64,000 bases of DNA from an uncultured Halomonas sp. (GTDB taxonomy: Bacteria > Pseudomonadota > Gammaproteobacteria > Pseudomonadales > Halomonadaceae), in NCBI RefSeq assembly GCF_947501415.1, contig NZ_CANMVL010000002.1:310001-374000 (forward strand), given 5' to 3'. Below, piece after piece: positions 44,559-53,849 of this stretch. Made by a program: the position numbers and the translations under genes. The notes below the pieces were generated by a model. That model was not told the origin of the DNA. It did not search any database and worked only from the letters and a program-made list of their open reading frames with translations. Position 1 is the first letter of the stretch, and each line of letters opens with the position of its first letter.

Positions 44559-46349
44559 CTAGTGGGTGACGTCGAAGGCGGCCAGGCTGGCCATGCCGGC
44601 CTCGATCACCGCGCGCTGTGCACGACCCACCGGCAACCACTGGCGTATCACATAGTCGGCGCTCTGGCGCTTGGTGGCGTAGAACGGATCGGCACTGCCG
44701 CCGGCCTGGGCGGCGCTGGCCTTGAGCGCTGCCTGGCCCATCTGCCAGGCGCACAGCACGTGCCCGGCGAGGCTCAGGAAGGGGGTCGCGTAGGCCTGAA
44801 CGGCGTCGGCCCCGCTCTCCGGGTCGGCGCCCGCCTCCAGCACCGTGGCCATGGCGGCACGCAGATCGGCAACACCAACCGCCAGGCTCTCGCCCAGTGT
44901 GGTCAGTTCGTCGCTGGCCTTGAGCGATGCCACGGTGGTATCGATATCGCCGAGCAGCCCCTCGAGGGCGGCACCGCCATCACGCTGCAGCTTGCGCCCG
45001 GCCAGATCCAGGGCCTGAATGCCGTTGGTGCCCTCGTAGATGGGCGCGATACGCGCATCGCGCAGCAGCTGGGCGGCGCCGGTCTCCTCGACAAAGCCCA
45101 TGCCACCGTGAACCTGAATCCCCAGGGAGGCGATCTCCACCGCCTGATCGGTCGAGAACGCCTTGACCACCGGGATCAGCACCTCGGCACGGGCCTGAGC
45201 GGCGGCGCGCTCGGCATCATCCGCCGCATGACGCGCCACATCGAGCTGAGCGGCACAGTAGAGCGCCAGGGCCCGCAGGGCATCGGTGCGCGCGCGCATG
45301 GAAAGCAGCATGCGCCGCACATCCAGATGGTCGCTGATGTTGCAGTCATTGCGCCCCGAGCGCGGACTACGCCCCTGGGTGCGATCCAGGGCGTAGGCGG
45401 CGGCATGCTGGCAGGCACGCTCGGCCACGCCGATCCCCTGGATGCCGACCTTGTGACGCGCCTCGTTCATCATGGTGAACATATGGTTGAGGCCACGCCC
45501 CTCTTCGCCTACCAGGTAACCGATCGCGCCCTCCTGCTCACCAAAGCTCAGGGTGCAGGTAGGCGAGCCATGGATGCCAAGCTTGTGCTCGATGGAGGCG
45601 CAGACCACATCGTTGCGTTCGCCCAGCGAGCCATCGACGTTAACCAGGAACTTGGGCACCACGAACAGCGAGATACCCTTGTTGCCCTCGGGGGCATCCG
45701 GCTTGCGCGCCAGCACCAGGTGAATGATGTTCTCGGCGGCATCATGCTCGCCCCAGGTGATGAAGATCTTCTGGCCGAAGAGTCGATAGCTGCCGTCTTC
45801 CTGAGGCACGGCACGGGTCCGCACCTTGGAGAGATCGGAGCCGGCCTGGGGCTCGGTCAGGTTCATGGTGCCCGTCCAGCTCCCCTCGACGAGCTTGGGC
45901 AGGTAGGTGGTACGAAGTGCATCGCTGCCGTGGTGAGCCAGCGCCTCGATGGCACCGGCGGTCAGCATGGGGCACAGGCCTAGCGACATGTTGGCACCGT
46001 GAAGCATCTCCTGCACCGAGCTTGCCACGACCTCGGGAAGCCCCTGGCCGCCCAGTTCCTCGGAGACACCGATGCCGTTCCAGCCCCCCTCGGCGTAGGC
46101 CTGGTAGGCCTCGACAAAGCCGTCGGGCACGCTGACGCTGCCATCCTCACGACGGGTGCAGCCCTGCTGGTCGCCGCTGGCATTGAGCGGTGCCCAGACT
46201 TCGCCGGCCAGCTTGGCGGCCTCTTCCAGCACCGCCTCCACCAGGTCGGGACTGGTTTCCTCGAAACCGGGCAGTGCGAGAGAGCCGTGTTCGAGCAGCT
46301 CTTCCAGTACGAAGCGAAGGTCACGGACGGGAGCGGCAAAGGGAATCAT
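44559..46349 (-). CDS. Long-form acyl-CoA dehydrogenase (DmdC/AcdA-like)
   Basis: The 596 residues are much longer than classical acyl-CoA dehydrogenases and match the long group ending in a C-terminal domain. N-terminal IPFAAPVRDLRFVLEELLEHG, FAD-binding segments NLTEPQAGSDLSKVRTRA and FITWGEHD, and the region IAPIYEGTNGIQALDL with the catalytic Glu (YEGT) are visible. DmdC in methylmercaptopropionate degradation has this form, but so do several fatty-acid enzymes. It introduces the 2,3 double bond using an electron-transfer flavoprotein, which is not encoded here. It is the first gene of the cluster. Confidence 0.93.
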   Translation of the reverse strand: MIPFAAPVRDLRFVLEELLEHGSLALPGFEETSPDLVEAVLEEAAKLAGEVWAPLNASGDQQGCTRREDGSVSVPDGFVEAYQAYAEGGWNGIGVSEELGGQGLPEVVASSVQEMLHGANMSLGLCPMLTAGAIEALAHHGSDALRTTYLPKLVEGSWTGTMNLTEPQAGSDLSKVRTRAVPQEDGSYRLFGQKIFITWGEHDAAENIIHLVLARKPDAPEGNKGISLFVVPKFLVNVDGSLGERNDVVCASIEHKLGIHGSPTCTLSFGEQEGAIGYLVGEEGRGLNHMFTMMNEARHKVGIQGIGVAERACQHAAAYALDRTQGRSPRSGRNDCNISDHLDVRRMLLSMRARTDALRALALYCAAQLDVARHAADDAERAAAQARAEVLIPVVKAFSTDQAVEIASLGIQVHGGMGFVEETGAAQLLRDARIAPIYEGTNGIQALDLAGRKLQRDGGAALEGLLGDIDTTVASLKASDELTTLGESLAVGVADLRAAMATVLEAGADPESGADAVQAYATPFLSLAGHVLCAWQMGQAALKASAAQAGGSADPFYATKRQSADYVIRQWLPVGRAQRAVIEAGMASLAAFDVTH

Positions 46350-46438
46350 CGAAGCACCTCGGGAAAAATGATAACGGCGATAGTAGATTCACTACTTTCC
46401 GTCGACCATTATCCCAAGGTCTTAAACTTGCAGAAACT

Positions 46439-47881
46439 TCAGCCCGTCTCGGCCATCACCGGCCCCGCCAGATAGGCCTCGACCGACTCGACACCCGGCA
46501 GCGCATGTTGAACCGGCTCTTCGCTATCGTCTGGCTCGGGGAAGTGAGCGACACAGGTTTCATCCGGCAGCGGCGGCCCGACCAGGGGCTCGGCTACCTC
46601 CACATCCGGCACCAGGTCGGTAAGGTCCTCCTTGTACTCATGTTCGGTGGCACCCTTGACCAGATCCTCGGTGATAACCAGCTCGGCGCCGCTCGCCGTC
46701 ATCGGCGTACCGGCATGGAAGGGCGCCACCGGCATCGGCGCCGGACGCACGCTACGCCGCCAGGCGAAGAACAGCACCAGGCAGATGCCCAGCGCACCGA
46801 AACTCCAGAACAGCCCGGCATCCCCCAGCTTCCCCAGCACCGGCGAGATCAGCGGCGGGCTGAGCGCCGAGCCGATCGCGTTGATCAGCAACAGGCCCTG
46901 GCTCATGCGCACCAGGGCGCCCGCCGGTGCGCGGTCGGCCGCATGCCCCAGAGCTACCGGATAGAACGAGAACACGCCGCCACCGAGCAGGAACAGCAGC
47001 CCGGCCAGGCTCCAGCTATTCAGCGGTAACCAGAGCACCGCCGCCGAGATCAGCGTGCAGAAGGCGGAGATCAGAATCAGCACCAGCTGACGGTCGTGGC
47101 GGTCGGACCAGCGTCCCACGGGATATTGCAGCACCATTGCGCCGAGTATCACCACTGCCATCATCTGGCCGACACGGTCGACCGAGAAGCCGGCGCGCTG
47201 CAGGTAAAGCGGCAACAGGGCGTAGACCCCTGCCACGATCAACCCGGAACCGAAGCTGCCCATGACACCGGTGGGGGTCAGCATGACCAGGCGAAACGGC
47301 GAGAGCGGCTCGGCCTTCTCGATCATGGGCGTGAACTGAGGGATCATCGCCATCGGCAGCACCGACAGTGAGGCCAGCATGCCGATCACCATAAACGACG
47401 ACGCCCCGCCCATAGCCTCGGTGACACCCAGCAACAACTGACCGAGCACGCCTGCCGCATAGAGCGAGATCATGTAGAGGGCGAGCAGCCGGCCACGCAC
47501 CCGGGCTTCGCCCGAGGCCAGCAGCCAGCTCTCGATCACCAGATAGACCCCCACCGTGGCCCAACCACCGATCAGGCGCAGGAAAAACCAGGCCCAGGGG
47601 TCTTCAACCAGACCCTGCAGGATCACGGTGACCGCTACCAGCGAGGCGAAGCTGCCATAGGAACGGATATGACCGATGCGCAGCAGCATGCGGTCATTCA
47701 ACAGGGCCCCAAGCGCCAGGCCAATAAAGTAGGCCGCCGATACCCAGCCGATCACCGCCGCCGATTCACCCGCGGCATCCAGGCGCAGCGTGATCACCGT
47801 GGCCAGAAAGCCGTTACCGATACCGAGAATAAAGAGCCCCAACAAGGGAGCGAGGGCCAGAGCCAGCAGTTGCCGCGACAT
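46439..47881 (-). CDS. MFS transporter with long acidic C-terminal tail
   Basis: The 480 residues start with the first of twelve helices (LLALALAPLLGLFILGIGNGFLATVITLRL). The core is similar to the YcaD-like MFS group (GWATVGVYLVIESWLLASGEARVRGRLLALYMISLYAAGVLGQLLLG) and carries the MFS loop motif GRWSDRHDR. After the last helix (about residue 385) there is an acidic tail of about 95 residues with many Glu, Asp and Pro, ending PVMAETG, with no recognised domain. The substrate is unknown. It does not appear to belong to the acyl-CoA or hydantoinase clusters. Confidence 0.88.
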   Translation of the reverse strand: MSRQLLALALAPLLGLFILGIGNGFLATVITLRLDAAGESAAVIGWVSAAYFIGLALGALLNDRMLLRIGHIRSYGSFASLVAVTVILQGLVEDPWAWFFLRLIGGWATVGVYLVIESWLLASGEARVRGRLLALYMISLYAAGVLGQLLLGVTEAMGGASSFMVIGMLASLSVLPMAMIPQFTPMIEKAEPLSPFRLVMLTPTGVMGSFGSGLIVAGVYALLPLYLQRAGFSVDRVGQMMAVVILGAMVLQYPVGRWSDRHDRQLVLILISAFCTLISAAVLWLPLNSWSLAGLLFLLGGGVFSFYPVALGHAADRAPAGALVRMSQGLLLINAIGSALSPPLISPVLGKLGDAGLFWSFGALGICLVLFFAWRRSVRPAPMPVAPFHAGTPMTASGAELVITEDLVKGATEHEYKEDLTDLVPDVEVAEPLVGPPLPDETCVAHFPEPDDSEEPVQHALPGVESVEAYLAGPVMAETG

Positions 47882-48232
47882 TGATGCATGCCTCGTACGG
47901 GAGGAAGGGAGTTAGGGGTAGGAGTCGGGTGGCACTCAAGGCACAAGCGGCCTTGTAGCGGATGTTATATCACGCCCACGACATGCTGAGCGCGCGAATC
48001 ATACGCCCGGTGCGAGGCACTGCCAATGGCTTTGTGGCCCACACTTTGTGGCACTGACACACCCTTGCGTCGGGACTAGCCAGAGCCGACCGATGCCGGG
48101 TGCCACTCACGCGTAAAACGCTCGCCCCGGGGCTGCTGATGAGAGCCACCTGGTCGCCGAGTTACACCGCTTCGGCAGGCGGCATCTTGCCTTCTGCTTT
48201 CTTGCCTCCTGCCTTTCTGCATTTCTGCCTTC
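47882..48232. other. Gene-free stretch between the MFS and cupin genes
   Basis: No gene was found in this 350-base region. Its right part (about 48185-48240) is a pyrimidine-rich tract made of imperfect repeats of TTCTGCCTT on the plus strand, which lies immediately after the cupin stop. No confident promoter or terminator was identified. Confidence 0.55.
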
Positions 48233-48520
48233 TTACTGTTTGATCTCCACTTCGACGAAGGCAAAAGGCGCCTCGCCATCGTTGATGACGTTATGCTCGG
48301 TGCCCTCGACTCGTCTATAGCAAACACCCGCCTCGAGAGTGACCTCGCGCTCCCCCTCGGGGGTTTCCAGCCGCATCCGGCCGTCGGTCAACGGGATGAT
48401 CACATAGTCATGCTCATGGCGATGCCAGCCCGTCTCCGACCCGGGTGGAAAGTCCCAACGGGTCACGATCACCTGACTGTCGTCGATTTGAAGCTGGCTC
48501 ACGGCCTGTGCTCTCTGCAT
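48233..48520 (-). CDS. Small cupin-domain protein
   Basis: The 95 residues comprise a single cupin barrel: IDDSQVIVTRWDFPPGSETGWHRHEHDYVIIPLTDGRMRLETPEGEREVTLEAGVCYRRVEGTEHNVINDGEAPFAFVEVEI. The two cupin motifs supply His and Glu-type metal positions (HRHEHD, EGTEHNV). It is a likely non-haem metal enzyme or binding protein of unknown substrate. It lies 107 bases after the AraC-type regulator on the same strand, and may share its regulon with the hydantoinase-like pair. Confidence 0.88.
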   Translation of the reverse strand: MQRAQAVSQLQIDDSQVIVTRWDFPPGSETGWHRHEHDYVIIPLTDGRMRLETPEGEREVTLEAGVCYRRVEGTEHNVINDGEAPFAFVEVEIKQ

Positions 48521-48627
48521 GGCAGGACTTGCCTCCTTTTCTGTTGGCGCTTTCTGTTAGCGGTGAACGACTGGCTACCGCAGGTGCCGCGCGTATTGGG
48601 TGAGTTCAGGAACTACACCGCTGACTT

Positions 48628-49704
48628 TCACACCAGGCGATCCCGCAGTTCGCTGGCGGAATAGCCGAACCGCCTGCGAAACGCGCGGCTGAACTGCGCC
48701 TGTTCCGAGAATCCCCAGCGGTAGGCCACCTCACCGATATTGACCCCCAGGGGGAGCGACTCGAGCTCGCGATGCGCGGCCTCCAACCGCTGGGCGCGTA
48801 TCCACTCGGCGACCGTATATCCGGACCCGGCAAAGAGCTTGTGCAGATAGCGCAGGGAGATGCCGCAGAAATGGGCGATGCGGGCGGGTGACAGCTCGGG
48901 GTCGCCCAGATTGGCCGAGATATAGCGCTCGATCCGCATCAGGTGGGCGGTCTTCAGATGCGACTGGTCGCTGTTCAACACCCGCTCATCCTGCTCCAGC
49001 ACCATCGACAGCATGCTCAGGGCCTGTTCGAACAGGCGGCTCTGATCCTCCACGCTGCACTCGTTCACATGCAGTGAGCAGATCTTCAGGAACTCGACGA
49101 AGGCACAGCCGATGCCCTCCTGGGCGGAGAAGCAGTGCTGCGAATAGCGTTCCGGGCGCCGAATGCGGGACTTCATCGACCCCTCGGGCACCTTGAAGAC
49201 CCACATATCATTGGGCGCCGCGTAGCCGAACCGATAGGGCGCATCGCCCTGTTCGACGATGAAGTGGCCCGGTGGGCAGTTCAGGTTTCTTCCATGCTGG
49301 GAAAAGAACACCTGGGCCCGCAGCGGGATCGTCACCAGAAACGAGGCCTGGCTATCCTCGGCAATCTGCGAGCGCGAGCGGGAGTACTCGGCCCTGTCGG
49401 AGGTGAGGCGAGACAGGGAGTAGTCACTACCCGCCGCCTTCCAGACCTTCAGCGACCCCTGGAAGGCATCCTCCTCATGGCCACCGTAGCTCAGGGTCAA
49501 TGGAAAGTAGGTGTCGGAAATGATCTGCGTCCAGCGTTCCTGGGAGTTGGAGCTCAACCGTGTGTCGGGTCTTGTGCCTCCCTCGGGCCCTGTCGGCCTT
49601 GAGGCTCCAGGCAAATCAGTTGTTCCTGGTAAATCAGTGGTTCCCGGTAAACCGGCAGCTCCTGGCAACTCGGCGGATTCTGGCATTGTCGTCGTTGTAT
49701 TCAT
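48628..49704 (-). CDS. AraC-family transcriptional regulator with repeat-containing N-terminus
   Basis: The 358 residues end in a standard AraC double helix-turn-helix (about 255-355: HLMRIERYISANLGDPELSPARIAHFCGISLRYLHKLFAGSGYTVAEWIRAQRLEAAHRELE to YRWGFSEQAQFSRAFRRRFGYSASELRDRLV). The middle is an AraC-binding-like barrel. The first 50 residues are low complexity with repeats ELPGAAG, LPGTTD, LPGTTD and LPGAS, encoded by an 18-bp repeat at about 49612-49672. It is co-directional with the downstream cupin and follows the hydantoinase-like genes, so it probably regulates them. Confidence 0.92.
   Translation of the reverse strand: MNTTTTMPESAELPGAAGLPGTTDLPGTTDLPGASRPTGPEGGTRPDTRLSSNSQERWTQIISDTYFPLTLSYGGHEEDAFQGSLKVWKAAGSDYSLSRLTSDRAEYSRSRSQIAEDSQASFLVTIPLRAQVFFSQHGRNLNCPPGHFIVEQGDAPYRFGYAAPNDMWVFKVPEGSMKSRIRRPERYSQHCFSAQEGIGCAFVEFLKICSLHVNECSVEDQSRLFEQALSMLSMVLEQDERVLNSDQSHLKTAHLMRIERYISANLGDPELSPARIAHFCGISLRYLHKLFAGSGYTVAEWIRAQRLEAAHRELESLPLGVNIGEVAYRWGFSEQAQFSRAFRRRFGYSASELRDRLV
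49609..49672. repeat. 18-bp coding tandem repeat in the AraC-type gene
   Basis: About four imperfect 18-base units encode the sextets LPGAAG, LPGTTD, LPGTTD and LPGASR. The second and third units differ by only a few bases. Because the unit is a multiple of three, copy number can vary without frameshift. Confidence 0.8.
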
Positions 49705-49833
49705 GCCACTCCTCTCTCTGTTCGCGCCGTGTCTGTGCGTGTCGCAACGAAGGCGAGACTCCGGAGGCCCGACCCGAACTGATCGGGCCAGGATCCTACC
49801 GAAGTCTCGCCGTTCACCTTCGCGATCGCAATA

Positions 49834-51801
49834 TCACGTCCAGAAACTGGATGAGCGCTTGGCCAGCGAGTCACGATACTGTTGCGTCGACTTCTCCAGC
49901 AGCTCGCCGGTGCCCCAGTCCAGCACCACGCCGTAGCGACGAATCACGTCCAGGACATTCAGCTCGCCATCTCGGTACTGTTTGGCGACGTCCTCGGGTG
50001 GGGTCTGCAGCCACTCCCGCCGATTCGCCCGAATCCACTCGCGGGCCTTGGCGGTGCCCTCGGTGTCGATCACATAGTCATCGACATCGGGGTCGTTGAC
50101 TTGGATCACCACGCCATAGTCACACTCGGCGCGCTCGACGGATACGTAGCCATCGATCACATCTTCCAGCACCGCTTGTGCATCGCGCTCCAGCGGGTCA
50201 CCGAAGCCACCGCCACCCGCCGAGGGGCGCGTGAAGGTATCACCGGAGCGTACCGTCACATTCGAGAAGGTGGCACCCAGATACTTCTCATCCGGCGTTC
50301 CCTTGTTGATCCACACCCCGTGCGGGACGGAGGGCAGCCCGCCATTCACACCCCAGGTCACCGAACGGCCGCGGTCACAGCAGTAGCTCATCACCGTCTT
50401 GTCGACCTGGGTCAGCTTGCCTCCCTTCTCGACACCACACCCCCCGCGGAAGCGGCCCGGCCCGGCAGAGTCCATGCTGATCTCGTGACACATGGTCAGT
50501 ACGGGGTTCAGCCTCTCCTGCCCTTCCACCGGCTGAACCGCCAGCCCGGTGCCGAACACCGGCGAAGTGGCCGATGAGCCATCCTTGGTCTGACGGCCGC
50601 CCCAGCCGCCGGCCATCCAGTCATACCACATGAAGTAGTCGCCGCTGCCGGTGCGTCCATCATTACCGCCGATCAGCAGGTACTCCAGGTTGAAGGCACA
50701 GGCCATGGCACGCTCCGGCATGACCCCGCTCCACAGCTCGAAGATACCGTTCATTACCTTCTCGTAGGGGCCAGAGCAGAAACCGGTGACCGCATGAGGC
50801 CAGCCCGCGTTCACCACGCTGCCCTCTTCACCGATATTGGCCGTCACCGCGCGATAGAACCCGGAATTGAGCGGAACATCGGGGAAGAAGGTCTTGGTAC
50901 CCGCATAGATGGCGGAGTGGGTCGTGCCATAGCTGGAGTTGAGGAAGGTGGAGACCGCAGGCGCCGAACCCGACAGGTCATAGTGAATGCCGTTGCCATC
51001 CAGCGTCAGCTTGATGCGGATTGGCACCATCCCCTCACCCAGCGCAGGGTCGGCATCGATATAGTCGACCGTCTCCCACTCGCCCTTGGGCATTCCCGCC
51101 AGACTCTTGAGAACGACCCGCTCGACATAGTCCTGGGTCTCCTGCATGGCCGCCACCACGGTGGCCTTGGAGTATTTGTCGACCAGACGCAGGACCTCAC
51201 GCTCACAGACCGCCGTGGCCTCTGCCTGGGCCTGCAGATCCCCCAGGGCCTGGGCCGGGGCGCGGGTGTTGGAGACCAGCAACTGAGCGACATCGTGCAG
51301 GAACACGCCCTCGCGCCAGACACGCACCGGCGTGATGCGAAGCCCCTCGCTGAAGTGGGTGCTGGCGTTGATGTCGAAGGAGCCCGGCACGCTGCCGCCG
51401 ATATCCGCCCAGTGCCCCTTGTTCTGGGCAAAGCCGATGATCTCCCCCTCGGAAAAGATCGGGCGAATGAAGCTGACATCGTTGAGGTGGGTACCGCCAC
51501 GATAAGGGTCGTTGATGGCGAAGACATCACCGGGGTGAATATCGTCGGCAAACTCCTCGAGCACCGCCTTGCACTGGAAGTGCAGGGTGCCGACGTGCAC
51601 CGCGATGTCGCCGCTGCCCTGCATGACCGTATTGCCCTCGGCATCGCACAGCGCGGAGGAGAAGTCGCGCGAGTAGATGACGAACGAGTAACAGGTACGC
51701 AGGATCTGCTCGCTCATCAGGTCGACGCTGGTCGCGAAGGCGTTCTTGAGGACTTCGAAGGTAACCGGATCGAGAGCGTTGTCCTTGTTGGTATGTGCCA
51801 T
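49834..51801 (-). CDS. Hydantoinase B/oxoprolinase-type subunit
   Basis: The start at 51801 has GGAGG seven bases upstream, next to the stop of the preceding subunit gene; two upstream in-frame ATGs are less well placed. The 655 residues (LDPVTFEVLKNAFATSVDLMSEQILRTCYSFVIYSRDFSSALCDAEGNTVMQGSGDIAVHVGTLHF) match the HyuB half of ATP-dependent hydantoinase, 5-oxoprolinase, acetone/acetophenone carboxylase-type and caprolactamase enzymes. VFAINDPYRGGTHLNDVSFIRPIF and GGGGFGDPLERD are typical. It forms a complex with the other subunit; the ring or carbonyl substrate is open. Confidence 0.93.
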   Translation of the reverse strand: MAHTNKDNALDPVTFEVLKNAFATSVDLMSEQILRTCYSFVIYSRDFSSALCDAEGNTVMQGSGDIAVHVGTLHFQCKAVLEEFADDIHPGDVFAINDPYRGGTHLNDVSFIRPIFSEGEIIGFAQNKGHWADIGGSVPGSFDINASTHFSEGLRITPVRVWREGVFLHDVAQLLVSNTRAPAQALGDLQAQAEATAVCEREVLRLVDKYSKATVVAAMQETQDYVERVVLKSLAGMPKGEWETVDYIDADPALGEGMVPIRIKLTLDGNGIHYDLSGSAPAVSTFLNSSYGTTHSAIYAGTKTFFPDVPLNSGFYRAVTANIGEEGSVVNAGWPHAVTGFCSGPYEKVMNGIFELWSGVMPERAMACAFNLEYLLIGGNDGRTGSGDYFMWYDWMAGGWGGRQTKDGSSATSPVFGTGLAVQPVEGQERLNPVLTMCHEISMDSAGPGRFRGGCGVEKGGKLTQVDKTVMSYCCDRGRSVTWGVNGGLPSVPHGVWINKGTPDEKYLGATFSNVTVRSGDTFTRPSAGGGGFGDPLERDAQAVLEDVIDGYVSVERAECDYGVVIQVNDPDVDDYVIDTEGTAKAREWIRANRREWLQTPPEDVAKQYRDGELNVLDVIRRYGVVLDWGTGELLEKSTQQYRDSLAKRSSSFWT

Positions 51802-51803
51802 GA

Positions 51804-53849
51804 TCATGCCTCCTCTCCCGACTGAATCAATTGAATGCGAATATTCTTCCACTCATCGATCGACGCCACCGTATCGGGCGGCACCACGGTGGTGGAGTCC
51901 AGCTGGTCGATGATGGCGGGACCGGAGAACTCGAAACCTACCGGCAGGGTTGTCCGATCGTAGACCGGCGTCCGGTGCCACTGCCCCTCGAAGTAGACCT
52001 CGCGGTGTGCATGCGGCTCTGCCTGGGCACCCGGCTGACGCTCGCTGCGCGGGAACTCCGGCTTGGGCGTCTTGCCCACGGCACGCAGGTGAAGCTGGTA
52101 GATCTCGACGGGAAGCGCATTCTGGCGGAAGGAGAACTGCCGCTCATGCTCCTGGTGGAACATCTCGATGGCATCCTCGAGTGACGCATCGCCACTGCCC
52201 ATCGCCACCTGCAGGGAGCGCCACTGTCCCTGATAGCGCATGGAGATGCCACGCTGCAGGACCACATCGGCATCGGCGACGCCCTCGTGGCGCAGCCTGT
52301 CCACCGCCTCATCCTCCAGAGACCGGAACTGGCGCTCGAGGTCTTCCAGGTCGGCACTCTCCGCCGCCGCGGTGTACATCATCGAGAGGTCGTGCTGGAT
52401 ATCCACCAGCAGGCACCCCATCGCCGAGGTCACCCCGGGATTGGGGGGCACGATCACCGCCGGGATGCCCAGCTCCTTGGCCACCTCGGCACCGTGCAGG
52501 GCACCGGCACCACCGAAGGCGATCAGGGCGAAGTCACGCGGGTCCAGGCCACGGCGGATCGATACCAGCCGCACCGCATCGGCCATGTTGGCATTCGCCA
52601 CCTTGATGACCGCCTGTGCCGCCTCGGCCGTGTCCAACGACAGCGGCTGGCCGACACGCTCTTCGATGACCTGGGTCGCCTTGTCCCGATTCAGCTCGAG
52701 TGCGCCGCCCGCAAGCACGGTGCCCAGACGGTTCAGCGCCAGGTTGGCATCGGTATTGGTAGGCTCCGTGCCGCCACGCTCATAGCAGGCCGGGCCCGGG
52801 TCGGCCCCGGCAGACTGCGGGCCATTGCGCAGGGCCCCGGCGATGTCGATATGCGCCAGCGAGCCCCCACCGGCACCGACGGTCAGTACCTCGATGCTCG
52901 GAAACACGATGGGATGTCCATACTCCACTCCCCACTGCTTGGTCACGCGCAGCTCACCATCATGGATCAGCGAGATATCGGTAGAGGTGCCCCCCATATC
53001 CAGCCCGACGGCATTCTGATAACCGCACTGTTCGGCGATATGCTTGGCGGCGATCGCCCCCGCGGCGATACCGGAGGCCGCCAGACGCACCGGGAAGTGC
53101 TTCGCCATGGCCGGCGTCATCGAGCCACCGCCGGAGTGCAGCAGCAGCAGGTCGTTATCGTAGCCACCCGCGCTCAACTCATCGTCGAGCTGCTTGACGT
53201 AGTCCGACACCAGCGGACCCAGCACCGTATTCGCCACCGCGGTATTGAAGCGGTCATGCTCGAATATCTCGGGCAGGATATCCGATGACGTCGAGACGCT
53301 CGCCCCGGGAATCTCCTCCTCGAGGATCTCCCGCATGCGCTTCTCGTTCTCGGCATTGGCATAGGAGTTGATGAAGCAAACCGCTACCGTGGTGGCACCA
53401 CGCCGCTTGAGCTTGCGAGCCAGGATGCGGGCCTCCTCCTCATCCAGCGGGGTCACGACTTCACCGGCGTAGTCTACGCGCTCGGTCACCTCGAAACGGT
53501 CGCGACGGCGGATGTAGGGGCCACTCACATCCTCGTAGGCATCCCACAGATTGTCCTTGGTGCCGTCACGAATCTCGATCACATCGCGAAAGCCCTTGGT
53601 GGTGACCAGTGCCGCCTTGGGGAAGCGACGGGTGATCAGCGCATTGGTGGCAACGGTGGTGCCGTGGAAGAACAGATCCACGTCCGAAAGATCGATCTCG
53701 CCACGCCGCACCCCGTCGATCACGGCCTGCTTGGGGTTGCTTGGCGTAGAGGGAACCTTGGTGACGCGGAACGCCTGAGTCTCTTCATTATAAATACATA
53801 CGTCGGTAAAAGTTCCGCCGGCATCGACGGCGACTCTTAACTTGGACAT
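51804..53849 (-). CDS. Hydantoinase A/oxoprolinase-type ATP-dependent subunit
   Basis: The start at 53849 has AGAGG six bases upstream; an ATG two codons earlier is too close to it. The 681 residues have the actin-like ATPase fold typical of HyuA: LRVAVDAGGTFTDVCIYN, HGTTVATNALITRR, GYQNAVGLDMGGTSTDISLIHDGE (phosphate loops), and GAGGGSLAHIDIAGALRNGPQSAGADPGPACY. It couples ATP hydrolysis to ring opening or carboxylation in the partner. It is the first gene of the two-gene operon, with the hyuB-like gene starting two bases after its stop. Confidence 0.93.
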   Translation of the reverse strand: MSKLRVAVDAGGTFTDVCIYNEETQAFRVTKVPSTPSNPKQAVIDGVRRGEIDLSDVDLFFHGTTVATNALITRRFPKAALVTTKGFRDVIEIRDGTKDNLWDAYEDVSGPYIRRRDRFEVTERVDYAGEVVTPLDEEEARILARKLKRRGATTVAVCFINSYANAENEKRMREILEEEIPGASVSTSSDILPEIFEHDRFNTAVANTVLGPLVSDYVKQLDDELSAGGYDNDLLLLHSGGGSMTPAMAKHFPVRLAASGIAAGAIAAKHIAEQCGYQNAVGLDMGGTSTDISLIHDGELRVTKQWGVEYGHPIVFPSIEVLTVGAGGGSLAHIDIAGALRNGPQSAGADPGPACYERGGTEPTNTDANLALNRLGTVLAGGALELNRDKATQVIEERVGQPLSLDTAEAAQAVIKVANANMADAVRLVSIRRGLDPRDFALIAFGGAGALHGAEVAKELGIPAVIVPPNPGVTSAMGCLLVDIQHDLSMMYTAAAESADLEDLERQFRSLEDEAVDRLRHEGVADADVVLQRGISMRYQGQWRSLQVAMGSGDASLEDAIEMFHQEHERQFSFRQNALPVEIYQLHLRAVGKTPKPEFPRSERQPGAQAEPHAHREVYFEGQWHRTPVYDRTTLPVGFEFSGPAIIDQLDSTTVVPPDTVASIDEWKNIRIQLIQSGEEA

